Assembly (NCBI RefSeq): GCF_001824475.1
Contig: NZ_MHXN01000031.1
Location: 1-63,270, forward strand
Source: Phenylobacterium sp. RIFCSPHIGHO2_01_FULL_69_31
GTDB taxonomy: Bacteria; Pseudomonadota; Alphaproteobacteria; Caulobacterales; Caulobacteraceae
Direction of reading: 5' to 3'
Length of the DNA stretch: 63,270 nucleotides
Positions 35,303 to 45,230 of this stretch are shown here, piece by piece. The position numbers were made by a program, and so were the translations under genes. Under the pieces are notes generated by a model. The model searched no databases. It was not told the origin of the DNA and saw only the letters and a program-made list of their open reading frames with translations. Positions within the stretch are counted from its first letter, which is position 1. Each line of letters opens with the position of its first letter.

Positions 35303-35333
35303 GACCGCGGCGCGATTCAGCAGCGTTTGAAAC

Positions 35334-35417
35334 GTCATGGCCGGGCGTGTCCCGGCCACCCAGAAACACCGATCCCGGTCGGTTCTTCTGGATTCTCGGG
35401 ACGAGCCCGGGGATGAC
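35334..35417. repeat. REP-like palindromic element inside the nuo operon
   Basis: The left part contains the short hairpin GGCCGGG-CGTGT-CCCGGCC (35339-35357). The outer GTCAT (35334-35338) pairs with ATGAC (35413-35417), and the right part repeats the pattern in inverse form as CTCGGGACGAGCCCGGGGAT. This resembles the dispersed bipartite intergenic repeats common in alphaproteobacterial genomes. Being transcribed between nuoI and nuoJ, it could stabilise or end part of the mRNA. Confidence 0.6.
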
Positions 35418-35455
35418 GACCGGAAGAGTTGATTGAGGGGTTAGACGAAGGCCCA

Positions 35456-36079
35456 ATGGCCCTGCAGGCGATCGCATTCTACCTCATGGCGGCGGTGACC
35501 GTGGCCGCCGGATTCTGCGTGGTTTCGGCCCGCAATCCGGTGCACTCGGTGCTGTGGCTGATCCTGGCCTTCTTCTCGGCGGCGGGGCTCTTCGTGCTTC
35601 TGGGCGCGGAGTTCCTGGCGATGCTGCTGGTGGTGGTCTACGTGGGCGCCGTCGCGGTGCTGTTCCTGTTCGTGGTGATGATGCTGGACGTGGACTTCGC
35701 CTCGCTGCGGCAGGGGTTCGCCCGCTACATGCCGCTGGGCCTGCTCATTGCCGCGTTCCTGACGGCGGAGATGGTGCTGGTGGCGACCACGGTGTCGAGC
35801 CAGGGCGCGGCCAAGGACAGCCTCACGCCGATGGCGTCGGGCGAGGGCTCCACCCTCTCGAACGCCGAGGCGATCGGGCGGGTACTCTACACGGACTACA
35901 TCTACTTCTTCCAGGCCGCCGGCCTGGTGCTGCTGGTGGCGATGATCGGCGCGATCGTCCTGACCCTGCGCCACAAGCCCGGCGTGAAGCGGCAGGTGAT
36001 CATGGACCAGGTCCTGCGCACGCCGAAGACCGGCATGAAGCTCGTGAACCCCAAGTCGGGCGAAGGGATCGAGGGATGA
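35456..36079 (+). CDS. nuoJ: NADH-quinone oxidoreductase subunit J
   Basis: This 207-aa, five-helix membrane subunit has the conserved [20 protein letters not shown] and [21 protein letters not shown], the latter helix containing the pi-bulge region. ATG 35456 is chosen over a TTG at 35429 because family homology begins there. The last about 40 residues are a hydrophilic tail. It overlaps nuoK by four bases. Confidence 0.95.
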   Translation: MALQAIAFYLMAAVTVAAGFCVVSARNPVHSVLWLILAFFSAAGLFVLLGAEFLAMLLVVVYVGAVAVLFLFVVMMLDVDFASLRQGFARYMPLGLLIAAFLTAEMVLVATTVSSQGAAKDSLTPMASGEGSTLSNAEAIGRVLYTDYIYFFQAAGLVLLVAMIGAIVLTLRHKPGVKRQVIMDQVLRTPKTGMKLVNPKSGEGIEG

Positions 36080-36384
36080 TCATCGGCCTCGCGCACTACC
36101 TCGCGGTCGCCGCGATCCTGTTCACCATCGGGGTCTTCGGGATCTTCGTGAACCGCAAGAACATCATCGTCATCCTGATGTCGATCGAGCTGATCCTGCT
36201 CGCCGTGAACATCAACCTGGTGGCCTTCTCGGCGTACCTCGGGAACCTCACCGGGCAGATCTTCGCCATGTTCGTACTCACCGTGGCAGCCGCCGAGGCC
36301 GCCGTGGGCCTGGCCATCCTGGTCACCTTCTTCCGCAACCGCGGCGACATCGCCGTGGACGACGCCTCGATGATGAAGGGCTAA
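36076..36384 (+). CDS. nuoK: NADH-quinone oxidoreductase subunit K
   Basis: This 102-aa, three-helix subunit has the two membrane-embedded glutamates of the proton path in [10 protein letters not shown] and [11 protein letters not shown]. The length and helix layout are exactly those of the family. It is coupled to nuoJ by an ATGA overlap and ends 6 bases before nuoL. Confidence 0.97.
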   Translation: MIIGLAHYLAVAAILFTIGVFGIFVNRKNIIVILMSIELILLAVNINLVAFSAYLGNLTGQIFAMFVLTVAAAEAAVGLAILVTFFRNRGDIAVDDASMMKG

Positions 36385-36390
36385 GCGCAA

Positions 36391-38493
36391 GTGGATCCCC
36401 AAGCCCTCGTCACCATCATCCTGTTCGGCCCGCTGATCGGCGCGGTCGTCGCGGGCCTGTTCGGCAAGTTCATCGGCGACAAGGCGTCGATGAGCGTCAC
36501 CACCGGCTTCCTGTTCCTGTCGGCCGTCCTGTCGTGGGTGGTGTTCAGCCAGTGGACCTGGGGCGGGCTGGAGCCGTTCACGGTCACCTACGCCCCGTTC
36601 ATTCACGTGGGCGAGTTCGTCTCCAACTGGGCGTTCCGCCTCGACGGCCTGTCGGCGGTGATGCTGGTGGTGGTGACCACCGTCTCCTCGCTCGTGCACC
36701 TCTATTCGTGGGGCTACATGGCGGACGACCCGGCCAAGCCGCGGTTCTTCGCCTACCTGTCGCTGTTCACCTTCGCCATGCTGAGCCTGATCAGCGCGGC
36801 CGACTTCATGCAGCTGTTCTTCGGCTGGGAAGGGGTGGGCCTGGCCTCGTACCTGCTGATCGGCTTCTGGCACCACAAGGCCACGGCCAACGCCGCCTCG
36901 ATCAAGGCCTTCGTGGTCAACCGGGTGGGCGACTTCGGTTTCGCCCTGGGGATCATGACGGTCTACTGGGCCTTCGGGACCATCGAGTTCGCCAAGCTGT
37001 TCCCGATGATCCAGGGCGCCCTGGGCCAGGGCTGGGACTTCGCGGGCGGCCGGTTCTCGCTGATCGACCTGTCGTGCGCGCTGCTGTTCGTGGGCGCCAT
37101 GGGCAAGTCGGCGCAGTTCTTCCTGCACACCTGGCTGCCGGACGCCATGGAAGGCCCGACGCCGGTGTCGGCCCTGATCCACGCGGCCACCATGGTGACC
37201 GCCGGCGTCTACATGGTCTGCCTGCTGTCGCCGATGTTCGAGTACGCCCCGGTGGCCAAGAACATCGTCACGGTGATTGGCGCGGTCACAGCCCTGTTCG
37301 CCGCGACGGTCGGCCTGACGCAGAACGACATCAAGCGGGTCATCGCCTATTCGACCTGCTCGCAGCTGGGCTACATGTTCTTCGCCGCGGGCGTGGGCGC
37401 CTATCAGGCGGCGATGTTCCACCTGTTCACGCACGCCTTCTTCAAGGCCCTCCTGTTCCTGGGCGCCGGCTCGGTGATCCACGGCATGGCGCACGAGCAG
37501 GACATGCGCCGCTACGGCGCCCTGCAGAAGTACCTGCCGATCACCTATGCGGTGATGACCATCGGCACGATCGCCATCACGGGCCTGGGCATTCCGTTCC
37601 TCGACTTGGGCTTCGCCGGCTTCTACTCGAAGGACGCCATAATCCACGCCGCCTATTCGGCCGGCGGGGCGGGCCACCCGATGGGCTATTTCGCCTTCGC
37701 CATCGGCATCCTGGTGGCCGGTCTGACCGCCTTCTACTCCTGGCGCGTCGCGTTCTTCACGTTCAACGGCCACGCCCGCTGGACCCCGGAAGACCTGGAG
37801 CACCACTGGCACAACCGCGACCACGGTCATGGTCACGACGACCATGCCACGGCCGCCCAGCACGAGACGCACTCCGAGCCGCTCCCGGAAGCGCATGACG
37901 ATCATGGCCACGCTCACGGCCATGGGGATCACCAGCCGCACGAGAGCCCCTGGACCATGCGCATCCCGCTGCTCGTCCTGTCGGTGGGCGCCATCGCCGC
38001 GGGCTTCGCCTTCCATCATCAGTTCATCGGCGATCACAACGCCGAGTTCTGGAAGGGCGCCATCTTCAACGCGCCGGCCGAGCACGCCGGCGGCCACGAC
38101 TTCCCGCTTTGGGTGGTCCTGGCGCCCATCGTGGTGTCGGTGGGCGGCCTGCTGGTCGCGGCCTACATGTACATCTGGCGTGAGGGCCTGGGCGCGAAGC
38201 TCGCGGCCAACAACGGGCTGCTCTACACCTTCTTCTACAACAAGTGGTTCTTCGACGAGATCTACCAGGCGACGTTCGTCCGCGCGGCGAAGCTGCTGGG
38301 GGACCTGTTCTGGAAGGGCGGGGACCAGAAGATCATCGACGGGCTGGGCCCGGACGGCGTCTCGGCGCTGTCGGTCCAGGTGGGCAAGGGCGCCGGGCGC
38401 CTGCAGTCCGGCTACGTCTATCACTACGCCTTCGTCATGCTTCTCGGCGTCGCGGGTCTCCTGACCTACGCGCTGTGGGCCTGGGCCGCCTGA
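36391..38493 (+). CDS. nuoL: NADH-quinone oxidoreductase subunit L, with histidine-rich loop
   Basis: This 700-aa antiporter-like proton-pumping subunit sits at the distal end of the membrane arm. It has the family strings FFGWEGVGLASYLLIGFW, KSAQFFLHTWLPDAMEGPTP and the lysine/histidine path in HLFTHAFFKALLFLGAGSVIH. Residues about 470-518, in a loop before the C-terminal helices, are an unusual insertion with about 16 His in 49 residues (clusters such as HGHGHDDH and HGHAHGHGDHQPH). The start is GTG. Metal binding by the loop is plausible but unproven. Confidence 0.96.
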   Translation: MDPQALVTIILFGPLIGAVVAGLFGKFIGDKASMSVTTGFLFLSAVLSWVVFSQWTWGGLEPFTVTYAPFIHVGEFVSNWAFRLDGLSAVMLVVVTTVSSLVHLYSWGYMADDPAKPRFFAYLSLFTFAMLSLISAADFMQLFFGWEGVGLASYLLIGFWHHKATANAASIKAFVVNRVGDFGFALGIMTVYWAFGTIEFAKLFPMIQGALGQGWDFAGGRFSLIDLSCALLFVGAMGKSAQFFLHTWLPDAMEGPTPVSALIHAATMVTAGVYMVCLLSPMFEYAPVAKNIVTVIGAVTALFAATVGLTQNDIKRVIAYSTCSQLGYMFFAAGVGAYQAAMFHLFTHAFFKALLFLGAGSVIHGMAHEQDMRRYGALQKYLPITYAVMTIGTIAITGLGIPFLDLGFAGFYSKDAIIHAAYSAGGAGHPMGYFAFAIGILVAGLTAFYSWRVAFFTFNGHARWTPEDLEHHWHNRDHGHGHDDHATAAQHETHSEPLPEAHDDHGHAHGHGDHQPHESPWTMRIPLLVLSVGAIAAGFAFHHQFIGDHNAEFWKGAIFNAPAEHAGGHDFPLWVVLAPIVVSVGGLLVAAYMYIWREGLGAKLAANNGLLYTFFYNKWFFDEIYQATFVRAAKLLGDLFWKGGDQKIIDGLGPDGVSALSVQVGKGAGRLQSGYVYHYAFVMLLGVAGLLTYALWAWAA

Positions 38494-38507
38494 GGGGGAT
38501 GACCTAG

Positions 38508-39989
38508 ATGCCGCTTCTCTCCCTCATCACCTATGCGCCGCTGGCCGGCGTGGTGGCGATCCTCGCGCTGAAGCTGTTCGGCGGCAGCGAGGCCAAGAGC
38601 GCCGAGACGTCCAAGTGGGTGGCGCTGATCGTCACCCTGGCGACGCTGGCGCTTTCGGTGCTGCTGGTCGCGCGCTTCGATCCGGCCAACCCGGGCTTCC
38701 AGTTCCTGGAAGAGACGCCCTGGTTCATGGGCCTCAGCTACCGGATGGGCGTGGACGGGATCTCGATTCTGTTCGTGCTGCTGACCGCGTTCCTGATGCC
38801 CCTGTGCATCATGGCCTCGTGGCGCTCGATCGAGACGCGGGTGCACGAGTACCTGATCGCGTTCCTGGTCCTGGAGACCCTGGTCATCGGCGTGTTCTGC
38901 GCGCTGGACCTGGTGCTGTTCTACATCTTCTTCGAGTTCGGCCTGGTCCCGATGTTCCTGATCATCGGCATCTGGGGCGGGGCCCGCCGGGTGTACGCGG
39001 CGTTCAAGTTCTTCCTCTACACCCTGCTGGGCTCGGTGCTCATGCTGGCGGCGATCCTGTTCATGATCGGGATCAGCGGGACCAGCTCGATCCCCGAGCT
39101 GATGACCTATTCGTTCGCGCCGGAAGTGCAGACCTGGCTGTGGCTGGCGTTCTTCGCCTCGTTCGCGGTGAAGATGCCGATGTGGCCGGTGCACACCTGG
39201 CTGCCCGACGCCCACGTCGAGGCGCCGACGGCCGGCTCGGTGATCCTGGCGGGCATCCTCTTGAAGATGGGCGGCTACGGCTTCCTGCGCTTCAGCCTGC
39301 CGATGTTCCCGAACGCCTCGGACTATTTCACCCCGCTGGTGTTCGCCCTGTCGGTGATCGCGGTGATCTACACCTCGCTGGTCGCCTTCCGGCAGACCGA
39401 CGTGAAGAAGCTGATCGCCTATTCGTCGGTGGCGCACATGGGCCTGGTGACCATGGGCATCTTCTCGGGCAACGCCGAGGGCGAGCAGGGCGCGATCTAC
39501 CAGATGCTGAGCCACGGGGTGATCTCGGGCGCGCTCTTCCTCTGCGTCGGCGTGATCTACGACCGCATGCACACCCGCGAGATCAAGTTCTACGGCGGGC
39601 TCGTCACGCGGATGCCGGTCTATGCGGCGGTGTTCATGCTGTTCACGATGGGCAATGTGGGCCTGCCGGGGACCAGCGGCTTCGTCGGTGAGATCCTATC
39701 GATGACGGGCGTCTACCAGGTGTCCACCTGGACCGCGATCCTGGCGGCCACGGGGGTTATCCTGTCGGCGGTCTACATGCTGACGCTCTACCGGGCGGTC
39801 GTGTTCGGTCCGATGACCAACCCCAAGCTCGAGGGCATCACCGACCTCAACTGGCGTGAGGTGGCGATCTTCGCGCCGCTGATCGTCTCCACCCTCTACA
39901 TGGGCGTGCAGCCCAATTCCGTGTTCAACCTGACGCAGGCGTCGGTGGACCAGCTCGTGCGGGTCTACCAGGCGGCGATCGGCGGGTGA
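38508..39989 (+). CDS. nuoM: NADH-quinone oxidoreductase subunit M
   Basis: This 493-aa antiporter-like proton-pumping subunit has the Glu/Lys path residues in [42 protein letters not shown] and [18 protein letters not shown]. The length and about 14 helices are normal. It begins 14 bases after nuoL and ends 10 bases before nuoN. Confidence 0.97.
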   Translation: MPLLSLITYAPLAGVVAILALKLFGGSEAKSAETSKWVALIVTLATLALSVLLVARFDPANPGFQFLEETPWFMGLSYRMGVDGISILFVLLTAFLMPLCIMASWRSIETRVHEYLIAFLVLETLVIGVFCALDLVLFYIFFEFGLVPMFLIIGIWGGARRVYAAFKFFLYTLLGSVLMLAAILFMIGISGTSSIPELMTYSFAPEVQTWLWLAFFASFAVKMPMWPVHTWLPDAHVEAPTAGSVILAGILLKMGGYGFLRFSLPMFPNASDYFTPLVFALSVIAVIYTSLVAFRQTDVKKLIAYSSVAHMGLVTMGIFSGNAEGEQGAIYQMLSHGVISGALFLCVGVIYDRMHTREIKFYGGLVTRMPVYAAVFMLFTMGNVGLPGTSGFVGEILSMTGVYQVSTWTAILAATGVILSAVYMLTLYRAVVFGPMTNPKLEGITDLNWREVAIFAPLIVSTLYMGVQPNSVFNLTQASVDQLVRVYQAAIGG

Positions 39990-39999
39990 GGGGCCAACC

Positions 40000-41427
40000 A
40001 TGATCTCCGCCCACCTGGCGTACGCCTATCCTGAACTCATCCTCGCCGTCGGGGCCCTGGCCCTCCTGGTGGTCGGCGCCTTCATGCCCAAGCAGACCGG
40101 GCTGGTCGGCTGGGCGAGCGTGCTGGTCCTGCTGGCCGCGGCCGTCGCCTCGGCGACCCAGCCGTTCGGCGTGGCGTTCTCGGGCGGCCTGATCTCGGAC
40201 GCCGCCGCCACCTTCTCCAAGGTCGCGATCTACGTGGCCTCGGCCGTGGCGATCCCCCTGGGCCAGCCCTGGTTCGAGCGGCGCGGGGTGAAGAACTTCG
40301 AGTACCCGGTGCTGATCCTGCTGGCGGCGCTGGGCATGGGCATGATGGCCTCGTCGGGCGACCTCATCTCGCTCTACGTCGGCGTCGAGCTGCATTCGCT
40401 GGCGCTCTACGTCATGGCCGCCATGCACCGCGACAACGCCAAGGCCTCGGAAGCCGGGCTGAAGTACTTCGTGCTGGGCGCCCTGTCGTCGGGCCTGCTG
40501 CTGTACGGCGCCAGCCTGATCTACGGCTTCGCCGGCTCGACCCTGTTCAGCGAGATCGCGGCGGCGGCGGGCAACGAGGCCAACACGGGCCTGCTGTTCG
40601 GCCTGGTCTTCGTGATCTGCGGCCTGGCGTTCAAGGTCTCGGCCGCGCCGTTCCACATGTGGACCCCGGACGTCTACGAAGGGGCGCCGACGCCGGTCGT
40701 GGCGTTCTTCGCCGCCGCGCCCAAGCTGGCGGCCATGGTGCTGTTCGCCCGCGTGCTGGGCGACGCCTTCGCCGGCGCCGCCGGCCAATGGCAACAGGTG
40801 CTGGTGGCCATCGCCCTGATCTCGGTGGCGGTGGGCGCCTTCGCGGGCCTGGTGCAGAAGAACCTCAAGCGCCTCTGGGCCTATTCCTCGATCGCCAACG
40901 TCGGCTACGCCCTGCTGGGCCTGGCCTCGGGCACCAGCGACGGCGTGCAGGCCATGCTGGTGTTCATGGTCCTCTACATGATCGACGTGACCGGCTTCTT
41001 CGCCTGTCTCGCGGCGCTGTCGCGGCAGGGCCGGTCGATGGAGACGGTCGAGGACATGGCCGGCCTGATCAAGGAACAGCCGGGCATCGCCCTGGCGATG
41101 ACGGTCTTCTCGCTGTCGGCCCTGGGCCTGCCGCCCTTCTCGGGCTTCTTCGGCAAGGTGTTCGTGTTCAAGGCAGCCCTGGACGCGGGCCTGTGGGGCC
41201 CGGCGGTGATCGGCCTGGTGGGTTCGGTCGTGGCGGCCTTCTACTACCTGCGCCTGATCAAGGTGATGTGGTTCGACGGCAGCACCGGCGCCACCGACAA
41301 GCCGCCGTTCGAGGCCAAGGCCATCGCCATCGTGACCGCGCTGTTCGCCTTCCCGGTCGTGATCCTGGCGCTGGGCTGGCTGGACCCGCTGGCCGAACGC
41401 GCGGCGCACGCCTTCGGCCTGGCCTAG
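40000..41427 (+). CDS. nuoN: NADH-quinone oxidoreductase subunit N
   Basis: This is the last complex I subunit of the operon, a 475-aa third antiporter-like protein. It shows YVGVELHSLALYVMAA (path Glu), KVSAAPFHMWTPDVYEGAPT and KRLWAYSSIANVGYALLG. It has normal length with about 14 helices. The biotin ligase gene follows after 3 bases, so the transcript continues. Confidence 0.97.
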   Translation: MISAHLAYAYPELILAVGALALLVVGAFMPKQTGLVGWASVLVLLAAAVASATQPFGVAFSGGLISDAAATFSKVAIYVASAVAIPLGQPWFERRGVKNFEYPVLILLAALGMGMMASSGDLISLYVGVELHSLALYVMAAMHRDNAKASEAGLKYFVLGALSSGLLLYGASLIYGFAGSTLFSEIAAAAGNEANTGLLFGLVFVICGLAFKVSAAPFHMWTPDVYEGAPTPVVAFFAAAPKLAAMVLFARVLGDAFAGAAGQWQQVLVAIALISVAVGAFAGLVQKNLKRLWAYSSIANVGYALLGLASGTSDGVQAMLVFMVLYMIDVTGFFACLAALSRQGRSMETVEDMAGLIKEQPGIALAMTVFSLSALGLPPFSGFFGKVFVFKAALDAGLWGPAVIGLVGSVVAAFYYLRLIKVMWFDGSTGATDKPPFEAKAIAIVTALFAFPVVILALGWLDPLAERAAHAFGLA

Positions 41428-41430
41428 CGC

Positions 41431-42171
41431 TTGGCGAGCCGTCCGCGGATCGAGTCGTACGTCGAGCTGGACTCCACCAACGCCGAGGCGCGCCGCCGCG
41501 CCGAAGCCGGGGAGGCGGGGCCGGTGTGGATCGCCGCGGGCGTGCAGACCGCGGGGCGCGGGCGGCGTGGCCGACCCTGGTCCACCGAGACGGGCAATCT
41601 CGCCGCCACCCTTCTGACCCTGACGGACCGTCCGCCCGCCGAGGCGGCGCAGCTGTCGTTCGTGGCGGCGCTGGCCGCCTGCGACTTGGCCGACACCTGC
41701 CTGGGCCCCGGCGCAGCGCGGCTGAAGTGGCCCAACGACGTGTTGGTGCATGGCCGCAAGGCGGTGGGCATCCTGGTGGAATCCGGCGCGCGGCCCGACG
41801 GGCGGCTGTGGCTGGCGGTGGGCGTGGGCGTGAACCTGAAGCACGCGCCGCAGGACCTGGAGCGGCCGGCGACGGCCTTCGCCGACTATATGGCCGGGCC
41901 GCCGCCCGAGCCGCTGGTGGCGCTGGACGTGCTGGCCCAGGCGTTCGAGCGCTGGCGGAGCCTGTGGGCGACCCAGGGTTTCGCGCCGATCGCGGCCGGC
42001 TGGTCCGAGCGGGCCGTGGGCCTGGGCGAACGCTGCGTGGCCCGGCTGCCGAACCGGACCGTCGAAGGCGTTGCGGAGGGCATGGATCCCGACGGGGCGC
42101 TGCGTCTGCGATTGGACGACGGCGGCCTGGAGCGCATAACGGCGGGCGACGTGTTTTTCGGAGGGACGTGA
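41431..42171 (+). CDS. birA: Biotin--[acetyl-CoA carboxylase] ligase
   Basis: This 246-aa enzyme activates biotin with ATP and attaches it to the biotin carboxyl carrier protein. The catalytic loop GRGRRGRPW is at residues 42-50; the other family strings are LDSTNAEARRRAE, LKWPNDVLVHGRKAVGIL and VGVGVNLK. It lacks the N-terminal helix-turn-helix of E. coli BirA, so it should be a ligase only, not a repressor. The TTG start at 41431 is needed to include ELDSTN. It lies directly after nuoN and abuts coaX. Confidence 0.94.
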   Translation: MASRPRIESYVELDSTNAEARRRAEAGEAGPVWIAAGVQTAGRGRRGRPWSTETGNLAATLLTLTDRPPAEAAQLSFVAALAACDLADTCLGPGAARLKWPNDVLVHGRKAVGILVESGARPDGRLWLAVGVGVNLKHAPQDLERPATAFADYMAGPPPEPLVALDVLAQAFERWRSLWATQGFAPIAAGWSERAVGLGERCVARLPNRTVEGVAEGMDPDGALRLRLDDGGLERITAGDVFFGGT

Positions 42172-42951
42172 GTGCTGCTAGCGATCGAACAGGGCAACAC
42201 CAACACCCTCTTCGCGGTGCATGACGGCACGTCCTGGATCGCCCAGTGGCGGGCGGCGACCCATTCCAGCCGCACCGCCGACGAGTATGCGGTGTGGCTG
42301 TCGCAGCTGCTGCAGATGGCGGGATTGGCGCTGGGCGCCTTCGACGGCTGCATCATCTCCAGCGTGGTGCCGCAGTCGATCTTCAACCTGCGCAACCTGG
42401 CCCGGCGCTATCTGCACGTGGAGCCGATGGTGATCGGCGAGAACGTCGACCTGGGCATCGCCGTGCGGATCGAGAAGCCGTCCGAGGCGGGGGCCGACCG
42501 GCTGGTGAACGCCATCGGGGCGCACATCGTCTATCCCGGGGACCTGATCGTCATCGATTCCGGGACGGCCACCACCTTCGATGTGATCGCCGCGGACGGC
42601 GGGATGGAGGGCTGCGCCATCGCGCCCGGGATCAACCTGTCCATGGAGGCGTTGCACCAGGCGGCGGCGAAACTGCCACGGGTGGCGATCCAGCGGCCCA
42701 AGGGGAACACCGCCATCGGCAAGGATACCGTGGCGGCCATGCAGTCCGGCGTGTTCTGGGGCTATATCGCCCTGATCGAGGGGCTGGTGGCGCGCATCAA
42801 GGCCGAGTGGGGCAGGCCCATGACCGTCATCGGCACCGGCGGGGTGGCCTCGCTGTTCCACGGCGCCACCGATTCCATCGATCACTTCGACCCGGACCTC
42901 ACGATCCGCGGGATGCTCGAGATTTACCGCCGCAACGCGGCCAAGGGATGA
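42172..42951 (+). CDS. coaX: Type III pantothenate kinase
   Basis: This 259-aa enzyme phosphorylates pantothenate, the first step of coenzyme A synthesis. The family motifs are the N-terminal [14 protein letters not shown] (phosphate 1 loop), [24 protein letters not shown] and [18 protein letters not shown] carries Glu where many members have Asp (DxGNT). The GTG start follows the birA stop directly, and the stop abuts the RNase J start (TGAATG). Confidence 0.95.
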   Translation: MLLAIEQGNTNTLFAVHDGTSWIAQWRAATHSSRTADEYAVWLSQLLQMAGLALGAFDGCIISSVVPQSIFNLRNLARRYLHVEPMVIGENVDLGIAVRIEKPSEAGADRLVNAIGAHIVYPGDLIVIDSGTATTFDVIAADGGMEGCAIAPGINLSMEALHQAAAKLPRVAIQRPKGNTAIGKDTVAAMQSGVFWGYIALIEGLVARIKAEWGRPMTVIGTGGVASLFHGATDSIDHFDPDLTIRGMLEIYRRNAAKG

Positions 42952-44634
42952 ATGGCTAGACCCAGCAAAGACGACGAGCTCGTTTTCCTGCCGCTCGGCG
43001 GCTCGAACGAGATCGGGATGAACTTCAACCTGTACGGCTTCGGGCCGGCGCACGACCGCAAGTGGATCGTCGTCGACCTGGGCGTGACGTTCGGCGACCA
43101 GACGACGCCGGGCGTCGAGGTGATCCTGCCGGATCCGAGCTACATCGAGCAGTACGCGGACCGCATCCTGGGGATCGTGCTGACCCACGCGCACGAGGAC
43201 CACATCGGCGCGGTGGCCTGGCTGTGGCCGCGGATGAAGGCGCCGGTGTACGCCACGCCCTTCACCGCCTTCATCCTGCGCGAGAAGCTGCGCGAGGCCG
43301 ACCTCCTGGACGAGGTGTCGATCACCGAGGTGCCCCTGGGCGGCTCCATCGAGCTGGGCCCGTTCAAGCTTGACCTGATCACCCTGACCCACTCGATCCC
43401 GGAGCCGAACGGCCTGGCGATCCGCACGCCGCTGGGCACGATCCTGCACACCGGCGATTGGAAGATCGATCCCGACCCGCTGCTGGGCGGGGTGACGGAC
43501 GAGGACGCCATCCGCCGCTTAGGGGACGAGGGTGTGCTGGCGATGGTCTGCGATTCAACCAACGTCTTCGTGGACGGCCACGCCGGCTCCGAGGCCGACG
43601 TGCGGGTCGCCATGACCAATCTGATCAGCGGGCTGAAGGGCAAGGTGGCGGTGGCCTGTTTCGCGTCCAACGTGGCGCGCATGGACAGCGTGATCCGCGC
43701 GGCGGAGGCGGCGGGCCGGCGCGTGTGCCTGGCCGGCCGCTCGATGCACCGCATGGCGGCGGCGGCGAAGTCCGTGGGCCTGATGCAGGACATCCAGCCG
43801 TTCCTGGACGACACCGAGGCGCGGCACCTGCCCGAGAACCGGGTCCTCTACCTGTGCACCGGCAGCCAGGGCGAGCCGCGGGCGGCCCTGGCCCGGATCG
43901 CCGAGGGGACACATCCGCACGTGAACCTGGGCGCGGGGGACTCCGTGGTGTTCTCCAGCCGGGTGATCCCCGGCAACGAGATCCCGATCCGCAACCTGCA
44001 GAACAAGCTGACCGAGCGCGGCGTGCGGCTCTACACCGAGCGCGACCACCCGGGCATCCACGTGAGCGGCCACCCCTGCCGTGACGAGCTGGCCGAAATG
44101 TACGCCTGGGCGCGGCCGACGATCTCGGTGCCGACCCACGGCGAGCGCCGTCACCTGATGGAGCACGCCGCCTTCGCGCGCGACCTGCAGGTGCCGCAGC
44201 AGGTGACGCCGCGCAACGGCGACATGGTGCGCCTGGCGCCCGGCCGCGCCGAGATCATCGACGAGGTGCCGGCGGGCCGCCTGTTCGTGGACGCCGGCGT
44301 GATGACACCGGAGAACGGCGAGGCCCTGCGCGAGCGGCGGCATGCGGCGTTCAACGGCGTGGTGGCGGTGTCGGTCGTTCTGGACGGTCGCGGCAAGATC
44401 GCCAGTGGGCCGCAGGTGCGGGCGCTGGGCCTGCCGACCGAGGACGAAGAGCACCTGGACGAGGTGCTGGACGAACTGGCCGACGAGGCGGAAGAGGCGA
44501 TCAAGCGGCTGAAGGGCGACCAGAAGGAACTGGACGACAGCATCGAGACCGCGATCTCCCGCGCCGTGAAGAAGGCCAGCCAGCGGATCTGGGGCCGCCG
44601 GCCCGTCGTCGAGACGACGGTGCTGCGGATCTAG
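42952..44634 (+). CDS. rnj: Ribonuclease J
   Basis: This 560-aa metallo-beta-lactamase/beta-CASP nuclease acts in 5'-3' and endonucleolytic RNA decay and rRNA maturation. The zinc motif HAHEDH is at residues 79-84; the other landmarks are TGDWKID, CDSTNVFVDGHAGSEADV and the beta-CASP string VSGHPCRDELAEMY followed by PTHGERRHL. The C-terminal domain is acidic, then basic. The nuo-birA-coaX-rnj order recurs in alphaproteobacteria. Confidence 0.96.
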   Translation: MARPSKDDELVFLPLGGSNEIGMNFNLYGFGPAHDRKWIVVDLGVTFGDQTTPGVEVILPDPSYIEQYADRILGIVLTHAHEDHIGAVAWLWPRMKAPVYATPFTAFILREKLREADLLDEVSITEVPLGGSIELGPFKLDLITLTHSIPEPNGLAIRTPLGTILHTGDWKIDPDPLLGGVTDEDAIRRLGDEGVLAMVCDSTNVFVDGHAGSEADVRVAMTNLISGLKGKVAVACFASNVARMDSVIRAAEAAGRRVCLAGRSMHRMAAAAKSVGLMQDIQPFLDDTEARHLPENRVLYLCTGSQGEPRAALARIAEGTHPHVNLGAGDSVVFSSRVIPGNEIPIRNLQNKLTERGVRLYTERDHPGIHVSGHPCRDELAEMYAWARPTISVPTHGERRHLMEHAAFARDLQVPQQVTPRNGDMVRLAPGRAEIIDEVPAGRLFVDAGVMTPENGEALRERRHAAFNGVVAVSVVLDGRGKIASGPQVRALGLPTEDEEHLDEVLDELADEAEEAIKRLKGDQKELDDSIETAISRAVKKASQRIWGRRPVVETTVLRI

Positions 44635-44653
44635 CGGTCAGCGCCGGCGTGGA

Positions 44654-45013
44654 TCACAGGCCGGCGTAGGTCTCCAGAAGGCGGAGTTGAAGGAAGCCTG
44701 CGACCAGCAGGGTGTTGCCGGCCCAGGCGACCGTCAGCAACTGGGCGATCATCGTCCAGGGCGTCCTGGACGGCGCGGCGCATCGCCAGACCGAAACCAG
44801 CACCCAGGCGGTGTAGACGCTGAAGACCGGGATCAGAATCTGCTGCGTGACGGCGTCGCCGCGGTAGAGCGCGGCGACGAAGGCGGCGATCAGGGCGCTG
44901 CTGACCAGCACGCCGTAGCCCCAGAAGACGACGAAGAGGCTTGCGCGCCCCCGCCACGCATCGAGCGGGGTCGGGAAACGCGTCTTGAGGGATTCGGAGC
45001 GCACCGCCGGCAT
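44654..45013 (-). CDS. Small membrane protein (119 aa)
   Basis: Three to four hydrophobic helices are visible (LFVVFWGYGVLVSSALIAAF, ILIPVFSVYTAWVLVSVWRC, MIAQLLTVAWAGNTLLVAGF) after a basic N-terminus (ESLKTRFPTPLDAWRGRAS). The ATG is preceded by GGGAGG at good spacing. It converges with the RNase J gene (19-base gap). It resembles small proteobacterial proteins of unknown function. No catalytic motif is visible. Confidence 0.65.
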   Translation of the reverse strand: MPAVRSESLKTRFPTPLDAWRGRASLFVVFWGYGVLVSSALIAAFVAALYRGDAVTQQILIPVFSVYTAWVLVSVWRCAAPSRTPWTMIAQLLTVAWAGNTLLVAGFLQLRLLETYAGL

Positions 45014-45230
45014 TGGACCTCCCAGGCTCTCGCGGCGCGAGGCGGGCCGCTACGCGCCGGCGTTGTTGTTGGTCGCACCCTACCAGCCGATGAGGCGGCC
45101 CCACTTGATGATCATCATTTGGCGCGGAAAGGGCCGGCGACCTTGCCGGAGCCCCGACGGGCAGGTTTGATGACTCCCGGCGAGACGCGGAAACCGCGCC
45201 GCCTGCGGGCTGACAGGGGAGGCCGCCGGG

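Noticed and set aside
35902..38424. An 840-codon reverse frame across nuoJ-nuoL
   Set aside because: Low-complexity shadow (long runs of Asp, Gly, His and Val) antisense to complex I subunits.
26300..41427. Complex I as a recent horizontal acquisition
   Set aside because: Composition, coupling pattern and gene order match an ordinary vertically inherited alphaproteobacterial nuo operon; only the two inserted genes, the palindromic repeat and the His loop are unusual.
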